Assembly (NCBI GenBank): GCA_021204715.1
Contig: JAJPYW010000117.1
Location: forward strand, 1 to 7,476
DNA from: Prevotellaceae bacterium
GTDB taxonomy: Bacteria > Bacteroidota > Bacteroidia > Bacteroidales > Bacteroidaceae
DNA length: 7,476 nt
Direction of reading: 5' to 3'
The notes under the pieces were generated by a model. The model made no database searches. It was given only the letters and a program-made list of their open reading frames with translations, and was not told the DNA's origin. The translations under genes were made by a program, and so were the position numbers. Below, one piece after another: positions 1 to 6,148 of this stretch (its first letter is position 1; each line of letters starts with the position of its first letter).

Positions 1-1
1 G

Positions 2-280
2 AGTACCACCACACCGGTGTTCCGCCAATTGGCCAACAGCACGCTTATGGAGTTGTTCCGCGCACAAGTCATATCGGTGGAACAGTTGTTGGAACACGGC
101 AGCTTCCCGTTTGCGGACGAGTTGCTGCAAAGCATCAGGTCGCAACGGGAACAGGTGGAACAGGGCAAGGTGCCGGACGGCATATCACCGCAGTTGCTCC
201 AACAGGTGCAGCAGGGTGCGAATATGGAGGCTGTGAACCGGCTGCACAATGCCATAGCACCCGGACGGCGCGCCGCCTAA
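2..280 (+). CDS. Probable phage portal protein, C-terminal fragment (5' end outside window)
   Basis: The reading frame is open from base 2 and stops with TAA at 278-280, so this is the last 92 residues of a longer protein. The GTG at 17 is an internal codon, not a convincing start. The visible part is helical and rich in Gln and Glu. It contains a segment reading FRAQVISVEQLLEHG followed by FPFADELLQSI, and then a Gln-rich tail. From memory, this pattern of a short helix, a hydrophobic turn, then 'PFAD+LL' resembles the C-terminal end of portal proteins in Bacteroides phages. Portals form the dodecameric ring at one capsid vertex through which TerL drives DNA. The neighbouring TerL, scaffold and capsid genes support the role. 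No core portal domain is in the window, so the identity is inferred from the tail and context. Its stop overlaps that of the convergent gene at 277-606. Confidence 0.55.
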   Translation, partial: STTTPVFRQLANSTLMELFRAQVISVEQLLEHGSFPFADELLQSIRSQREQVEQGKVPDGISPQLLQQVQQGANMEAVNRLHNAIAPGRRAA

Positions 281-606
281 CGGCGCCCTCCTCGTGCCAA
301 GAGCTCAACCCATTCAAAGTAACGCTCGCGCTTGTAGCGCAGCACTTCGGCGGGCAACGGGCTGAGACGCTTGGGGGTGCGGTAGAAGCAGTCGCGCTCC
401 AAGTCGGCCATGGTGATGGTGTGGTCTACAATGCCTTGGCGTTTGTACAGACGCATGGCGGCGCGGTTGACGATGACAAGTTTTCCGCTTGCACCGGTGG
501 GCATGACGTAGAAACAGTCGCCTTGCGTGAGGAAATGGGCTTCATCGGCCTTTAAGATGGCGTATTCAAGACGCATGCGGGAGTGGATTTTTTTGAAGAT
601 GTTCAT
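277..606 (-). CDS. Hypothetical 109-aa phage protein, last gene of the leftward packaging operon
   Basis: Translation starts MNIFKKIHSRM at the ATG on 606-604 and ends with TAG at 279-277. The frame is open far upstream, but that part is only a shadow of terL. The true start is fixed by a GAAAGGA box seven bases before the ATG and by the terL stop 23 bases away. The protein is basic and soluble. It has a hydrophobic beta-like core (residues about 29-48, containing DCFYVMPTGASGKLVIVNR), a middle segment MADLERDCFY, and an aromatic-basic end (RYKRERYFEWVELL). I do not recognise a named domain. Similar short proteins appear, from memory, near terminase genes in Bacteroides prophages, which suggests a head or packaging accessory role, but this is not demonstrated. 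Its stop codon shares bases with the convergent portal stop, so the two transcripts must meet inside coding DNA. Confidence 0.8.
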   Translation of the reverse strand: MNIFKKIHSRMRLEYAILKADEAHFLTQGDCFYVMPTGASGKLVIVNRAAMRLYKRQGIVDHTITMADLERDCFYRTPKRLSPLPAEVLRYKRERYFEWVELLARGGRR

Positions 607-613
607 AACGTTA

Positions 614-620
614 TCCTTTC
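614..620 (-). promoter_or_regulatory. Ribosome binding site for the 109-aa gene
   Basis: Reading leftward, GAAAGGA stands seven bases before the ATG at 606. It decides this start against the longer upstream-open frame. It lies just after the terL stop, so the small gene has its own initiation signal while probably sharing the terL transcript. Confidence 0.6.
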
Positions 621-629
621 TTCTATGGT

Positions 630-2732
630 TTATAATGTGGCGGCCGTGACGGTTTTTCTGCGGCGCGGCTGCGATAGGTTTATGATAGGTATGACGGCGG
701 GCGTGTCCATCTCGAAGATGGCGATGTGAAGCCCGATGGCGCGTGTCATGAGCAGGTCGTCGTGCTTTCCCTCGATGGCGCCGAATGACTTGCCGTTTTT
801 CTTCTTTTCGTAACAGAGGTATTCGTCTATGCAACGCTCGTCTCTTTCGATGTAGAGGCGTTCGCGGATGACTTTCACCAAGGTGGAGATTATCATGGGC
901 TTGGTGAGCACGTTGGTGTGGAAACCGTAACGGACGGGCAGGCCCTCGCGTATATCGGCCTCGGATTGCTTGCGGGCATAGAGGTTGGGATATACGTCCT
1001 TGATTTGGTTGAGGATGAAAAGGGATTGGTCGCCCTCGGTGTCTCTGTCCTTGTCGTGCGTCTCGAGCGTGTTGCTTTCGATGACCAGCAGGGAGTTGTT
1101 GTAGTAGGCGGCTATCTGTGCGGCACGCCAGGCCAAAAGGTCGATGTCGCAATGCCCGTACCATTGGGCGACCACCTGTGGGGGCCCGCCGTCCATCATG
1201 AACAGGCGGTCGATGACGAGGATGACGGACCAGTCGGACTTGCCGCTCCTGCCGCCTACGTCGACGATGGTGAGGTAACGGTCGGTGACGCGCTCGGTGT
1301 CCTCTTCTTCGGGCTTCTCCCATATCCAGAACAGACCTTGTTTGTCCTCCTTGAATTTGAGGTCTTGCAGGGCTTCTTCGCCTTGGTCGCCGCGTGCATA
1401 GACTTCGCCTATGTACTTGGGCTTGCAGCAGGTGTGGCGCAATTCTTCGACGCGGTAGATGTCGAACACGCGCTGCCCGGAGTGCTGGAATGCCTCTATA
1501 TCGTCGGATGGGTATTCGGAGGCCATGCCGGCATGGGAGGCGTGCTTGGAACGCTCTTTGGTGTACCAATGGATGGCTTCGAGCGTGGCTCCTTTTTTCC
1601 ACAGCGTCCAAAGGTAGCGTCCGGATTCTTCGCGGTCGGTGGCCTCGGACTGGTTGTCGCGGTTTTCCCAAAGCCGGCGGGCAAAGGCGGTCTTGTCTTC
1701 CAAGGGCAGCGTGTATTTCTCGATGTCGTACCAAGCGATGAACAGGGGCTCGAACTGGGATATGCCCCGCTTGGCGTCGGTGTATTCCCGGTGGAAGAAG
1801 TTGCCGGTGCCGTTGGCGGTGGATTCGTAGACTATCATGGTGAGAGGCTCGTACAGCACGCCCGAACAGGCGGAACGCACGATGTCTTCGGGCTTCTTGC
1901 CGTCGGTGGCTCTCCAGAAGGCCACTTCGGAGAGGTGCACGAGGTTGTAATCACCGCCACGGCAGGAGTCGGGACGCTCGGCGGTGCCTATCTTGATTTT
2001 GCAGTTGCGTTGGGGTACGCTGTAGATGTTGCCGGACTTTCCCACTGTTTTGAGTTTGGGTTCGCCATCGGGATAGGTTTCGCCAAGGGCGTGCAGCATA
2101 TCCAAGGGGTAGGCGGCTATCATGCGGTCGAACATGTCCTTGATTTCGTCGGAGGCGGTGCCTTGGTGGGCTACGATGAGCGAGTTCAAGCCTCGGCGGT
2201 GGACGAGTTGCAGCCATGCCATGTAGAGTTGGGAGAGGGTGCTGCCGCCCCATTGCCGGGCTTTGAGCAGGATGAGGCGGATGGGCTTTGCGGCTTTGCG
2301 CATGCTTTCCAACCGCTCGAACAGACGGCGCTGGGGACGGTTGAGGGTGAAGAGCACGTCGTCGCCGCCGCCTTTGTTCTTGATGTAGGCGAGCGTGGCG
2401 CACCAGAAGGGGAAGTCGTGCTTGACGCGGATGTCCATGTACTGGCGCATGACTTTCTCGCGGTCGATGTCCCTGTTTTCTTCTTGGCTGTCTAAGTAGT
2501 CGAGCAGCCGGGAGACGGTGCCGCAGCGTTTTAGTTGACGGATGAACGGTTCCCCGGCCATGGCGGTGGGGATGTATTGCACGGGTATGGGGAAGTCGGG
2601 AATGGCGAGCTTGACGCGCTTGCCGGTGGAGCCTTCTCCCGTTACGGGATTGAACGGGGTGCTGAGGGCGCGGTTGCGCCTGTCGTTCTCGCCCAGGATG
2701 GCACGTATCTCTTTTTGGAACGCAGGCTTCAT
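630..2732 (-). CDS. terL: Phage terminase large subunit (ATPase-nuclease)
   Basis: This 700-aa protein is the DNA-packaging motor. It hydrolyses ATP to pump DNA through the portal and cuts the concatemer to form genome ends. The N-terminal ATPase shows a P-loop KARQWGGST at about 158-165. This is the deviant type with the basic residue at the front, as in lambda gpA. A Walker B strand ends in Glu (NLVHLSE, Glu269), and a coupling motif STAN is at 304-307. The C-terminal RNase H-like nuclease shows its acidic residues in LTIVDVGG (Asp491), LLVIESN (Glu552) and KHDDLL (Asp658/659). The N-terminal ~120 residues before the ATPase are longer than in many TerLs. The start is the ATG at 2732-2730, which overlaps the stop of the upstream rhomboid gene as ATGA and implies translational coupling. 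The frame is open to 3041, but that extension lies over the rhomboid gene and is a Pro/Arg/His-rich shadow. The gene runs opposite to portal and capsid, which is unusual. Confidence 0.95.
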   Translation of the reverse strand: MKPAFQKEIRAILGENDRRNRALSTPFNPVTGEGSTGKRVKLAIPDFPIPVQYIPTAMAGEPFIRQLKRCGTVSRLLDYLDSQEENRDIDREKVMRQYMDIRVKHDFPFWCATLAYIKNKGGGDDVLFTLNRPQRRLFERLESMRKAAKPIRLILLKARQWGGSTLSQLYMAWLQLVHRRGLNSLIVAHQGTASDEIKDMFDRMIAAYPLDMLHALGETYPDGEPKLKTVGKSGNIYSVPQRNCKIKIGTAERPDSCRGGDYNLVHLSEVAFWRATDGKKPEDIVRSACSGVLYEPLTMIVYESTANGTGNFFHREYTDAKRGISQFEPLFIAWYDIEKYTLPLEDKTAFARRLWENRDNQSEATDREESGRYLWTLWKKGATLEAIHWYTKERSKHASHAGMASEYPSDDIEAFQHSGQRVFDIYRVEELRHTCCKPKYIGEVYARGDQGEEALQDLKFKEDKQGLFWIWEKPEEEDTERVTDRYLTIVDVGGRSGKSDWSVILVIDRLFMMDGGPPQVVAQWYGHCDIDLLAWRAAQIAAYYNNSLLVIESNTLETHDKDRDTEGDQSLFILNQIKDVYPNLYARKQSEADIREGLPVRYGFHTNVLTKPMIISTLVKVIRERLYIERDERCIDEYLCYEKKKNGKSFGAIEGKHDDLLMTRAIGLHIAIFEMDTPAVIPIINLSQPRRRKTVTAATL

Positions 2733-3217
2733 TTCTTCGTGTAGGGTTTGTTGAGGATGGCCCAAGCTAACCCGAGCAGGTAGCAATAGAGGTGGAGCCT
2801 GCCGCTCGTCGTGGGCAAGAGGAAGCCCATGGTGAGGTAGAACGCCATCCAGCCTTGGTAGTACAGGCGGCGTGCCACCAAGAACGACAGGGTGCCGAAA
2901 AGAAAGAACACCATGCCGGAGAGACCGACGGTGGGTGTGGTTTGCAGCAGGACGGACGGCACGCTCACGGCTACGGCGTAGGAGAGCAGCATGCGCCAAG
3001 CGGTGATGGGGTAGATGAAAACGATACCGACAAGGCACCATGCGTTGAGGACGGCGTGCAAAGGGCCGGCATGGAAGAAGGGATAGAGCAGCCTGCCCAT
3101 AAGGGGGCAGCCCCGGTATATGCCGACCGCCTCGTAGTCGGGATGGATGAGGGACAACGGCACCGTGGCCACGGCCAAGAGGAGCGTGGTTATCTTTTCA
3201 ATCTTTCTACTTTCCAT
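2729..3217 (-). CDS. Compact rhomboid-family intramembrane serine protease
   Basis: This 162-aa hydrophobic protein has about six membrane segments. It carries the full rhomboid signature at the right spacing. TM2 has His49, His54 and Asn58 (FFHAGPLHAVLN), matching H145/H150/N154 of E. coli GlpG exactly in spacing. The nucleophile motif GLSG has Ser100. The catalytic histidine is His142, followed seven residues later by GLA, as in GlpG TM6 (H254...GLA). Ser100-His142 would be the dyad and Asn58/His54 the oxyanion side, so the enzyme looks active. Rhomboids cleave transmembrane helices within the membrane. At 162 aa it is a bare catalytic core with no N-terminal cytoplasmic domain. The start chosen is ATG 3217 (MESRKIEKITT), overlapping the upstream gene by 28 bases. 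ATG 3235 would add six residues, and the more distant in-frame ATG at 3394 is unlikely. Its stop overlaps the terL start. The substrate is unknown. Confidence 0.85.
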   Translation of the reverse strand: MESRKIEKITTLLLAVATVPLSLIHPDYEAVGIYRGCPLMGRLLYPFFHAGPLHAVLNAWCLVGIVFIYPITAWRMLLSYAVAVSVPSVLLQTTPTVGLSGMVFFLFGTLSFLVARRLYYQGWMAFYLTMGFLLPTTSGRLHLYCYLLGLAWAILNKPYTKK

Positions 3218-3591
3218 GTGCGTCGGGCTTTGCATATCATCATTTTGGCACTGCCGGGGGTGAGGTAGAACTTGGGGGCGGGTTGTTGCACCACCAAGGC
3301 GCAGCTTTGGGCGATGGAGAGTTCCGGGTGTTGGAGCCGGAGCCGGTGGCAACGCGCCATGATTTCTTGGTACATCTCGCGCTTCAAAGGCCACATCCCG
3401 TCGAGGCAGGGTTCACCGCGCATGGCGGCGGCCACCACAAGTGCGGCACGTATCTCGCTGACCCAAAAGCGGGTAGTGGGCATGTTGACGATGCACTCGT
3501 AGATTTCGGGCATGCAGATACGGTCGCTCCTTGCGATACATTCCCGGTAGGCACGCATGAGGTCGGCTATGCGTTCGCGGGCAAATTGCAT
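3190..3591 (-). CDS. Hypothetical 133-aa protein, first gene of the packaging operon; candidate small terminase
   Basis: The start is the ATG at 3591-3589 (MQFARERIADLMRAYREC), with AAAGG seven bases upstream. A GTG at 3612 in the same frame is less likely. The stop is TAA at 3192-3190. The protein is helical and basic, with an N-terminal charged helix, a middle segment PTTRFWVSEIRAALVVAAAM, and a conserved-looking C-terminal part QQPAPKFYLTPGSAKMM followed by a Lys/Arg-rich end suited to nucleic-acid contact. I do not recognise a named family. From memory, it resembles a common Bacteroides prophage protein of unknown function. It is the first gene of the operon that contains terL, the usual place for a small terminase, and its size fits. 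That role is inferred from position only. Its 3' end overlaps the rhomboid gene. Confidence 0.75.
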   Translation of the reverse strand: MQFARERIADLMRAYRECIARSDRICMPEIYECIVNMPTTRFWVSEIRAALVVAAAMRGEPCLDGMWPLKREMYQEIMARCHRLRLQHPELSIAQSCALVVQQPAPKFYLTPGSAKMMICKARRTWKVERLKR

Positions 3592-3598
3592 GTACGAG

Positions 3599-3603
3599 CC
3601 TTT
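3599..3603 (-). promoter_or_regulatory. Ribosome binding site for the 133-aa gene
   Basis: Reading leftward, AAAGG lies seven bases before the ATG at 3591. It favours this start over the in-frame GTG at 3612, which has no comparable box. Confidence 0.5.
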
Positions 3604-3633
3604 ATGCTTCACGATGTTTGGTTTTTGCGTGTT

Positions 3634-3641
3634 TAAAGTTA
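3634..3641 (-). promoter_or_regulatory. Possible leftward promoter -7 element for the packaging operon
   Basis: Reading leftward, TAACTTTA matches the Bacteroides -7 consensus TAnnTTTG at all but the last defined base. It lies about 43 bases before the ATG at 3591. No good -33 TTTG is found at the usual distance; a TTGG about 25 bases upstream is the nearest. Its placement in the only gap between divergent operons is the main support. Confidence 0.3.
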
Positions 3642-3689
3642 ATGGTTACGTGCGGAAAAAGATAAACCAATGTTTCGGGAAAACGCGCT

Positions 3690-3697
3690 TACATTTG
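3690..3697 (+). promoter_or_regulatory. Rightward promoter -7 element (Bacteroides type) for the scaffold-capsid operon
   Basis: TACATTTG is an exact match to the Bacteroides primary sigma factor -7 consensus TAnnTTTG. It lies 27 bases before the ATG of the scaffold-like gene, which would give a short leader of about 20 bases. No clear -33 TTTG is present at the usual spacing; TTTC near 3673-3676 is too close. The element lies within the 133-bp divergent gap between the leftward and rightward operons. Late phage promoters may also need an activator, which a weak -33 would suit. Confidence 0.5.
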
Positions 3698-3724
3698 CCT
3701 CTATGAACATGCAAAAACTATATT

Positions 3725-4510
3725 ATGGCTGAAAATGAGGTAAATAAGAGTGGTAGGGAACGCTACCAAGAGCGGCTGAAAGCCAAATATCCAGACCGTG
3801 AATGGGCCGATGACGAGGCTTTGTTCTCGCAGGCAGGCGATGATTACGATGAATACGACAAGAAATTGGGGGAGTATCAAGGACGCGAGAAAGAGTTGAC
3901 GGACATGTTTTCGGCGGACCCGCGTAGTGCCACTTTCCTGAATGACTGGCGGCGAGGGGATGACCCCATCGTGGCTTTGGTGCGGCAGTTCGGGGGTGAT
4001 TTCAAAGAGGCTTTGGACGACCCGGACAAACAGGAGGCGTTGGCGGAAGCCAACAAGGAGTATGCCGCACGTGTGGCCAAGGAGAAGGAGTTTGACCAGG
4101 AGTATGCCAAGAACATGGAGCAGACCAAGCAGACGTTGGACGAGGTGCAGCAGCAGGAAGGCCTTACGGACGATGAGGTGAATGCCGCCATGGAGTTCTT
4201 GATTGGGATTATGAAGGATGGCATCTTGGGCAAGTTCTCGCATGAGAGTATTCTTATGGCACGCAAGGCCATCAACCACGACCAAGACACCCAGGAGGCC
4301 GCACACGAGGGCGAGGTGCGCGGGCGCAACGCCAAGATAGAGGAGAGGCTTCGCCGCCGCGCCAAGGGTGACGGCACGCCGGACTTGGCAGGCAAGAACG
4401 CGGGAGGCGGAACGGGCAGACCGGCTCCCGACCTTGGGGCCTTGGAGAACAACTATGGCGTACAGGATATTTGGGAACGTGGCGGTGAACGCCGCCGGCC
4501 GGCAAGATAA
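3725..4510 (+). CDS. Probable capsid scaffolding protein (261 aa)
   Basis: The protein is highly charged, mostly helical and has no membrane segment. Its order is an acidic/basic helical N-terminus (1-60); a segment FLNDWRRGDDPIVALVRQFG at about 71-90; a long Glu/Lys/Gln-rich stretch likely to be coiled coil (about 92-147); a helical pair (148-185); an Arg-rich helix (198-213); and a flexible Gly/Pro tail. This is the usual plan of phage scaffolding proteins: an elongated helical rod with a basic helix near the C-terminus that binds coat protein and is released or degraded as the capsid matures. It lies directly before the capsid gene, with its TAA at 4508-4510, which is the standard position. 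No protease domain is visible, so it does not look like a protease-scaffold fusion. The leader before ATG 3725 is AT-rich, with no strong Shine-Dalgarno, as is normal in Bacteroidetes. The family assignment is inference. Confidence 0.7.
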   Translation: MAENEVNKSGRERYQERLKAKYPDREWADDEALFSQAGDDYDEYDKKLGEYQGREKELTDMFSADPRSATFLNDWRRGDDPIVALVRQFGGDFKEALDDPDKQEALAEANKEYAARVAKEKEFDQEYAKNMEQTKQTLDEVQQQEGLTDDEVNAAMEFLIGIMKDGILGKFSHESILMARKAINHDQDTQEAAHEGEVRGRNAKIEERLRRRAKGDGTPDLAGKNAGGGTGRPAPDLGALENNYGVQDIWERGGERRRPAR

Positions 4511-4554
4511 TGGGAATGTACTTTTATATTAATCAACAATCAAATTTTTGCAAG

Positions 4555-4641
4555 ATGAAGAAAACTGTGAAACTTATTGGTAGGCTGCTTCTCGTTGCGG
4601 TGGCCGCCGTTTTTGGAGCGTCGCACGGCGTGCTGATGGCA
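4555..4641 (+). other. Signal-peptide or membrane-helix-like leader of the capsid protein
   Basis: The first 29 residues carry Lys/Arg at 2, 3, 6 and 10, an uninterrupted hydrophobic run from Leu11 to Gly21, and small residues before a possible cleavage point (LMA then Glu-Ala). A signal peptidase I site fits the -3/-1 rule only loosely, with Leu at -3 and Ala at -1. The helix could instead be a membrane anchor or a buried capsid segment removed at maturation. Confidence 0.6.
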
Positions 4642-6078
4642 GAAGCCACCAACTTGCCGGATGCCGGCAAGACCGTTGCGGGTGACGGCGCGGATGGTTC
4701 GGCCGCCGGTATAGCGACCGAAACCGTGGGCCGTGAGATTGCAGACCCGAATTTCTACATGTCGGACGTGGACCAACGTATCATCAAGATACGTCCCATG
4801 GCTACGCCCATAGACCAGATTAGCCGCTATGCCAAGGCTACATCGGCGGATAGCATGGAGGTGAAGTATTACTCTGTGGGGACAAGGGAGATTAAGTGTT
4901 CGACCAACGCGCCGTTGAACGCGATGAAAAGCGGGGTTTCTGTTTCCCTGCCTGTGGATGACACGAACATGTTTACCCTCGATGATACCATCCGCGTGGT
5001 GGGTGTGAAAGCCATTACCAAGCCGGACGGTACTCCTTATACCGAAAACGACACCGTTGTGCCGGACTTGGTGCTTTGTGTGTGTGGTAGTGATTCTTCG
5101 TCCAACCTGCCCACGGTGTATGCCGTGAACGGCAACATGGACCCCTCTTCCAAGCAGCCTATTTTGGTTCCTGCCATTGCGGCCGGTACGACGTTGGTGC
5201 GCATGGGCAAGGCTTGCGGAGAGCTGGACGTGCAGACGGGCAGGTTCAACAACATCCCGACACCGGAAACGCAGTATTGCCAGAACTTCATGATTCAGGT
5301 GGAACAATCGACCTTTGACAAGATTGCCAAGAAGGAGGTGAATTGGTCGTTCTCGGACATTGAGGAGGATGGTATTTATGACATGCGTTTGGCCATGGAG
5401 AATACGTATTTGTTCGGCGTGAAGCAGAAAATCAACCACAAGACCAAGGGTGGCATGCTCACATGGTTTACCGGCGGTATATGGTGGATGGCCGCCAAGG
5501 ATATCGAGGTGGGCGAATGGGACGAAAAGAACAACAGACCCAAAATAACGGACGACAACTTGGTGGATATTGCCAAGGACTTGTTTGTGGGCAGCGGCAT
5601 TGGCAACAAGCGCAAGGTGCTGTTCTGTGGCTCGGAGCTGATGGCGGAGTTTTCCAAGATAAAGAGCGAGAAGTTCCGGTTGAAAGACACCGTGGAGGCG
5701 TGGAACTTGAAGTTCAAGAGTTGGGACACGGACTTCGGCGAGATTCTGACCATACACCACGAACTGTTTGACGTGAACGGCATGAAGGACCAAGGGTTTG
5801 CCATGGACCCGGTATATCTGTCGAAGAAGACCTACGTGTCGTGGGCACGCTTCGTGCTTGACTTGAAGAAGGCCGGCACGCGCAACACGAATGCGATTGT
5901 GATACAGGAGGTGGCCTGCATCTACTTGCGCTATGCCAAGGCACATGCACGCATGAAGTTGGCACAGGCTCCCAAGAAAGTGGACGGCGCTACGGGCACG
6001 ACCGGCGTCGGCGCTACGGGGACGACCGGCGGACATACGGGCACCGGAAGTACGAATACGGACAATCCGTTTGCATAA
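4555..6078 (+). CDS. Major capsid protein with a signal-peptide-like N-terminus
   Basis: This protein of 507 aa is the probable HK97-fold capsid subunit. The evidence is size, position right after a scaffold-like gene, and a body beginning about residue 66 (FYMSDVDQRIIKIRPMATPID) that resembles, from memory, capsid proteins of Bacteroides phages and the SU10/DUF5309-like group. It has no enzymatic motif. The start chosen is ATG 4555, preceded by an AT-rich leader typical of Bacteroidetes. ATG 4510, overlapping the previous stop as TAATG, would add 15 residues. ATG 4636 would begin at residue 28, remove the hydrophobic part, and lacks a good leader. Residues 1-10 are basic (MKKTVKLIGR), 11-22 are hydrophobic, and an AxA-like cleavage site follows (VLMA before EA, about 29/30). 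That is a classic signal-peptide layout and odd for a capsid protein. Residues 30-60 are a Gly/Ala/Asp linker. The last 38 residues form a Gly/Thr-rich tail with an eight-residue tandem repeat. Confidence 0.82.
   Translation: MKKTVKLIGRLLLVAVAAVFGASHGVLMAEATNLPDAGKTVAGDGADGSAAGIATETVGREIADPNFYMSDVDQRIIKIRPMATPIDQISRYAKATSADSMEVKYYSVGTREIKCSTNAPLNAMKSGVSVSLPVDDTNMFTLDDTIRVVGVKAITKPDGTPYTENDTVVPDLVLCVCGSDSSSNLPTVYAVNGNMDPSSKQPILVPAIAAGTTLVRMGKACGELDVQTGRFNNIPTPETQYCQNFMIQVEQSTFDKIAKKEVNWSFSDIEEDGIYDMRLAMENTYLFGVKQKINHKTKGGMLTWFTGGIWWMAAKDIEVGEWDEKNNRPKITDDNLVDIAKDLFVGSGIGNKRKVLFCGSELMAEFSKIKSEKFRLKDTVEAWNLKFKSWDTDFGEILTIHHELFDVNGMKDQGFAMDPVYLSKKTYVSWARFVLDLKKAGTRNTNAIVIQEVACIYLRYAKAHARMKLAQAPKKVDGATGTTGVGATGTTGGHTGTGSTNTDNPFA
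5986..6031 (+). repeat. Two-copy direct repeat encoding GATGTTG in the capsid tail
   Basis: Copies at 5986-6007 and 6010-6031 are 22 bases each, differ at one base and are offset by 24 bases, so each adds eight residues (GATGTTGV then GATGTTGG). A decayed third unit may follow in HTGTG. The repeat lies in the flexible C-terminal tail of the capsid protein and keeps the frame when copy number changes. Confidence 0.8.
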
Positions 6079-6119
6079 AGGTGTGAGTTTGAACAGATTT
6101 TTGACGTGTGAATGAGAAC

Positions 6120-6148
6120 GGGGATGGGCAGGTTCCCATCCCCTTTTT
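6120..6148 (+). terminator. Rho-independent terminator after the capsid gene
   Basis: GGGGATGGG (6120-6128) and CCCATCCCC (6135-6143) form a perfect nine-base-pair stem around a six-base loop, followed at once by five T residues (6144-6148). It lies 42 bases after the capsid stop and before the next gene. It should end or attenuate the scaffold-capsid transcript and would set a drop in expression for the genes that follow. Confidence 0.85.

Noticed and set aside
267..287. GC-rich palindromes GGCGCGCC and GGCGCC around the convergent stops as a terminator
   Set aside because: The possible stem is five base pairs with a long loop and no T-tract on either strand.
607..1734. Long upstream extension of the 109-aa gene's frame over terL
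   Set aside because: It is Arg/His-rich shadow sequence, and a ribosome binding site stands directly before the ATG at 606.
918..2495. A 525-codon open frame on the + strand opposite terL
   Set aside because: It lies antisense to a terL gene with all its motifs. Its composition is Gly/Val/Ala-rich with no domain, which is the usual mirror of GC-rich coding DNA.
2733..3041. N-terminal extension of the terL frame
   Set aside because: It overlaps the rhomboid gene fully and is Pro/Arg/His-rich. The ATG at 2732 with ATGA coupling is the better start.
6068..6106. TTTG and GATTTTTG spaced 22 bases apart after the capsid gene, like a promoter
   Set aside because: It is a near match only, and any transcript from it would meet the terminator at 6120-6148 within a few bases.
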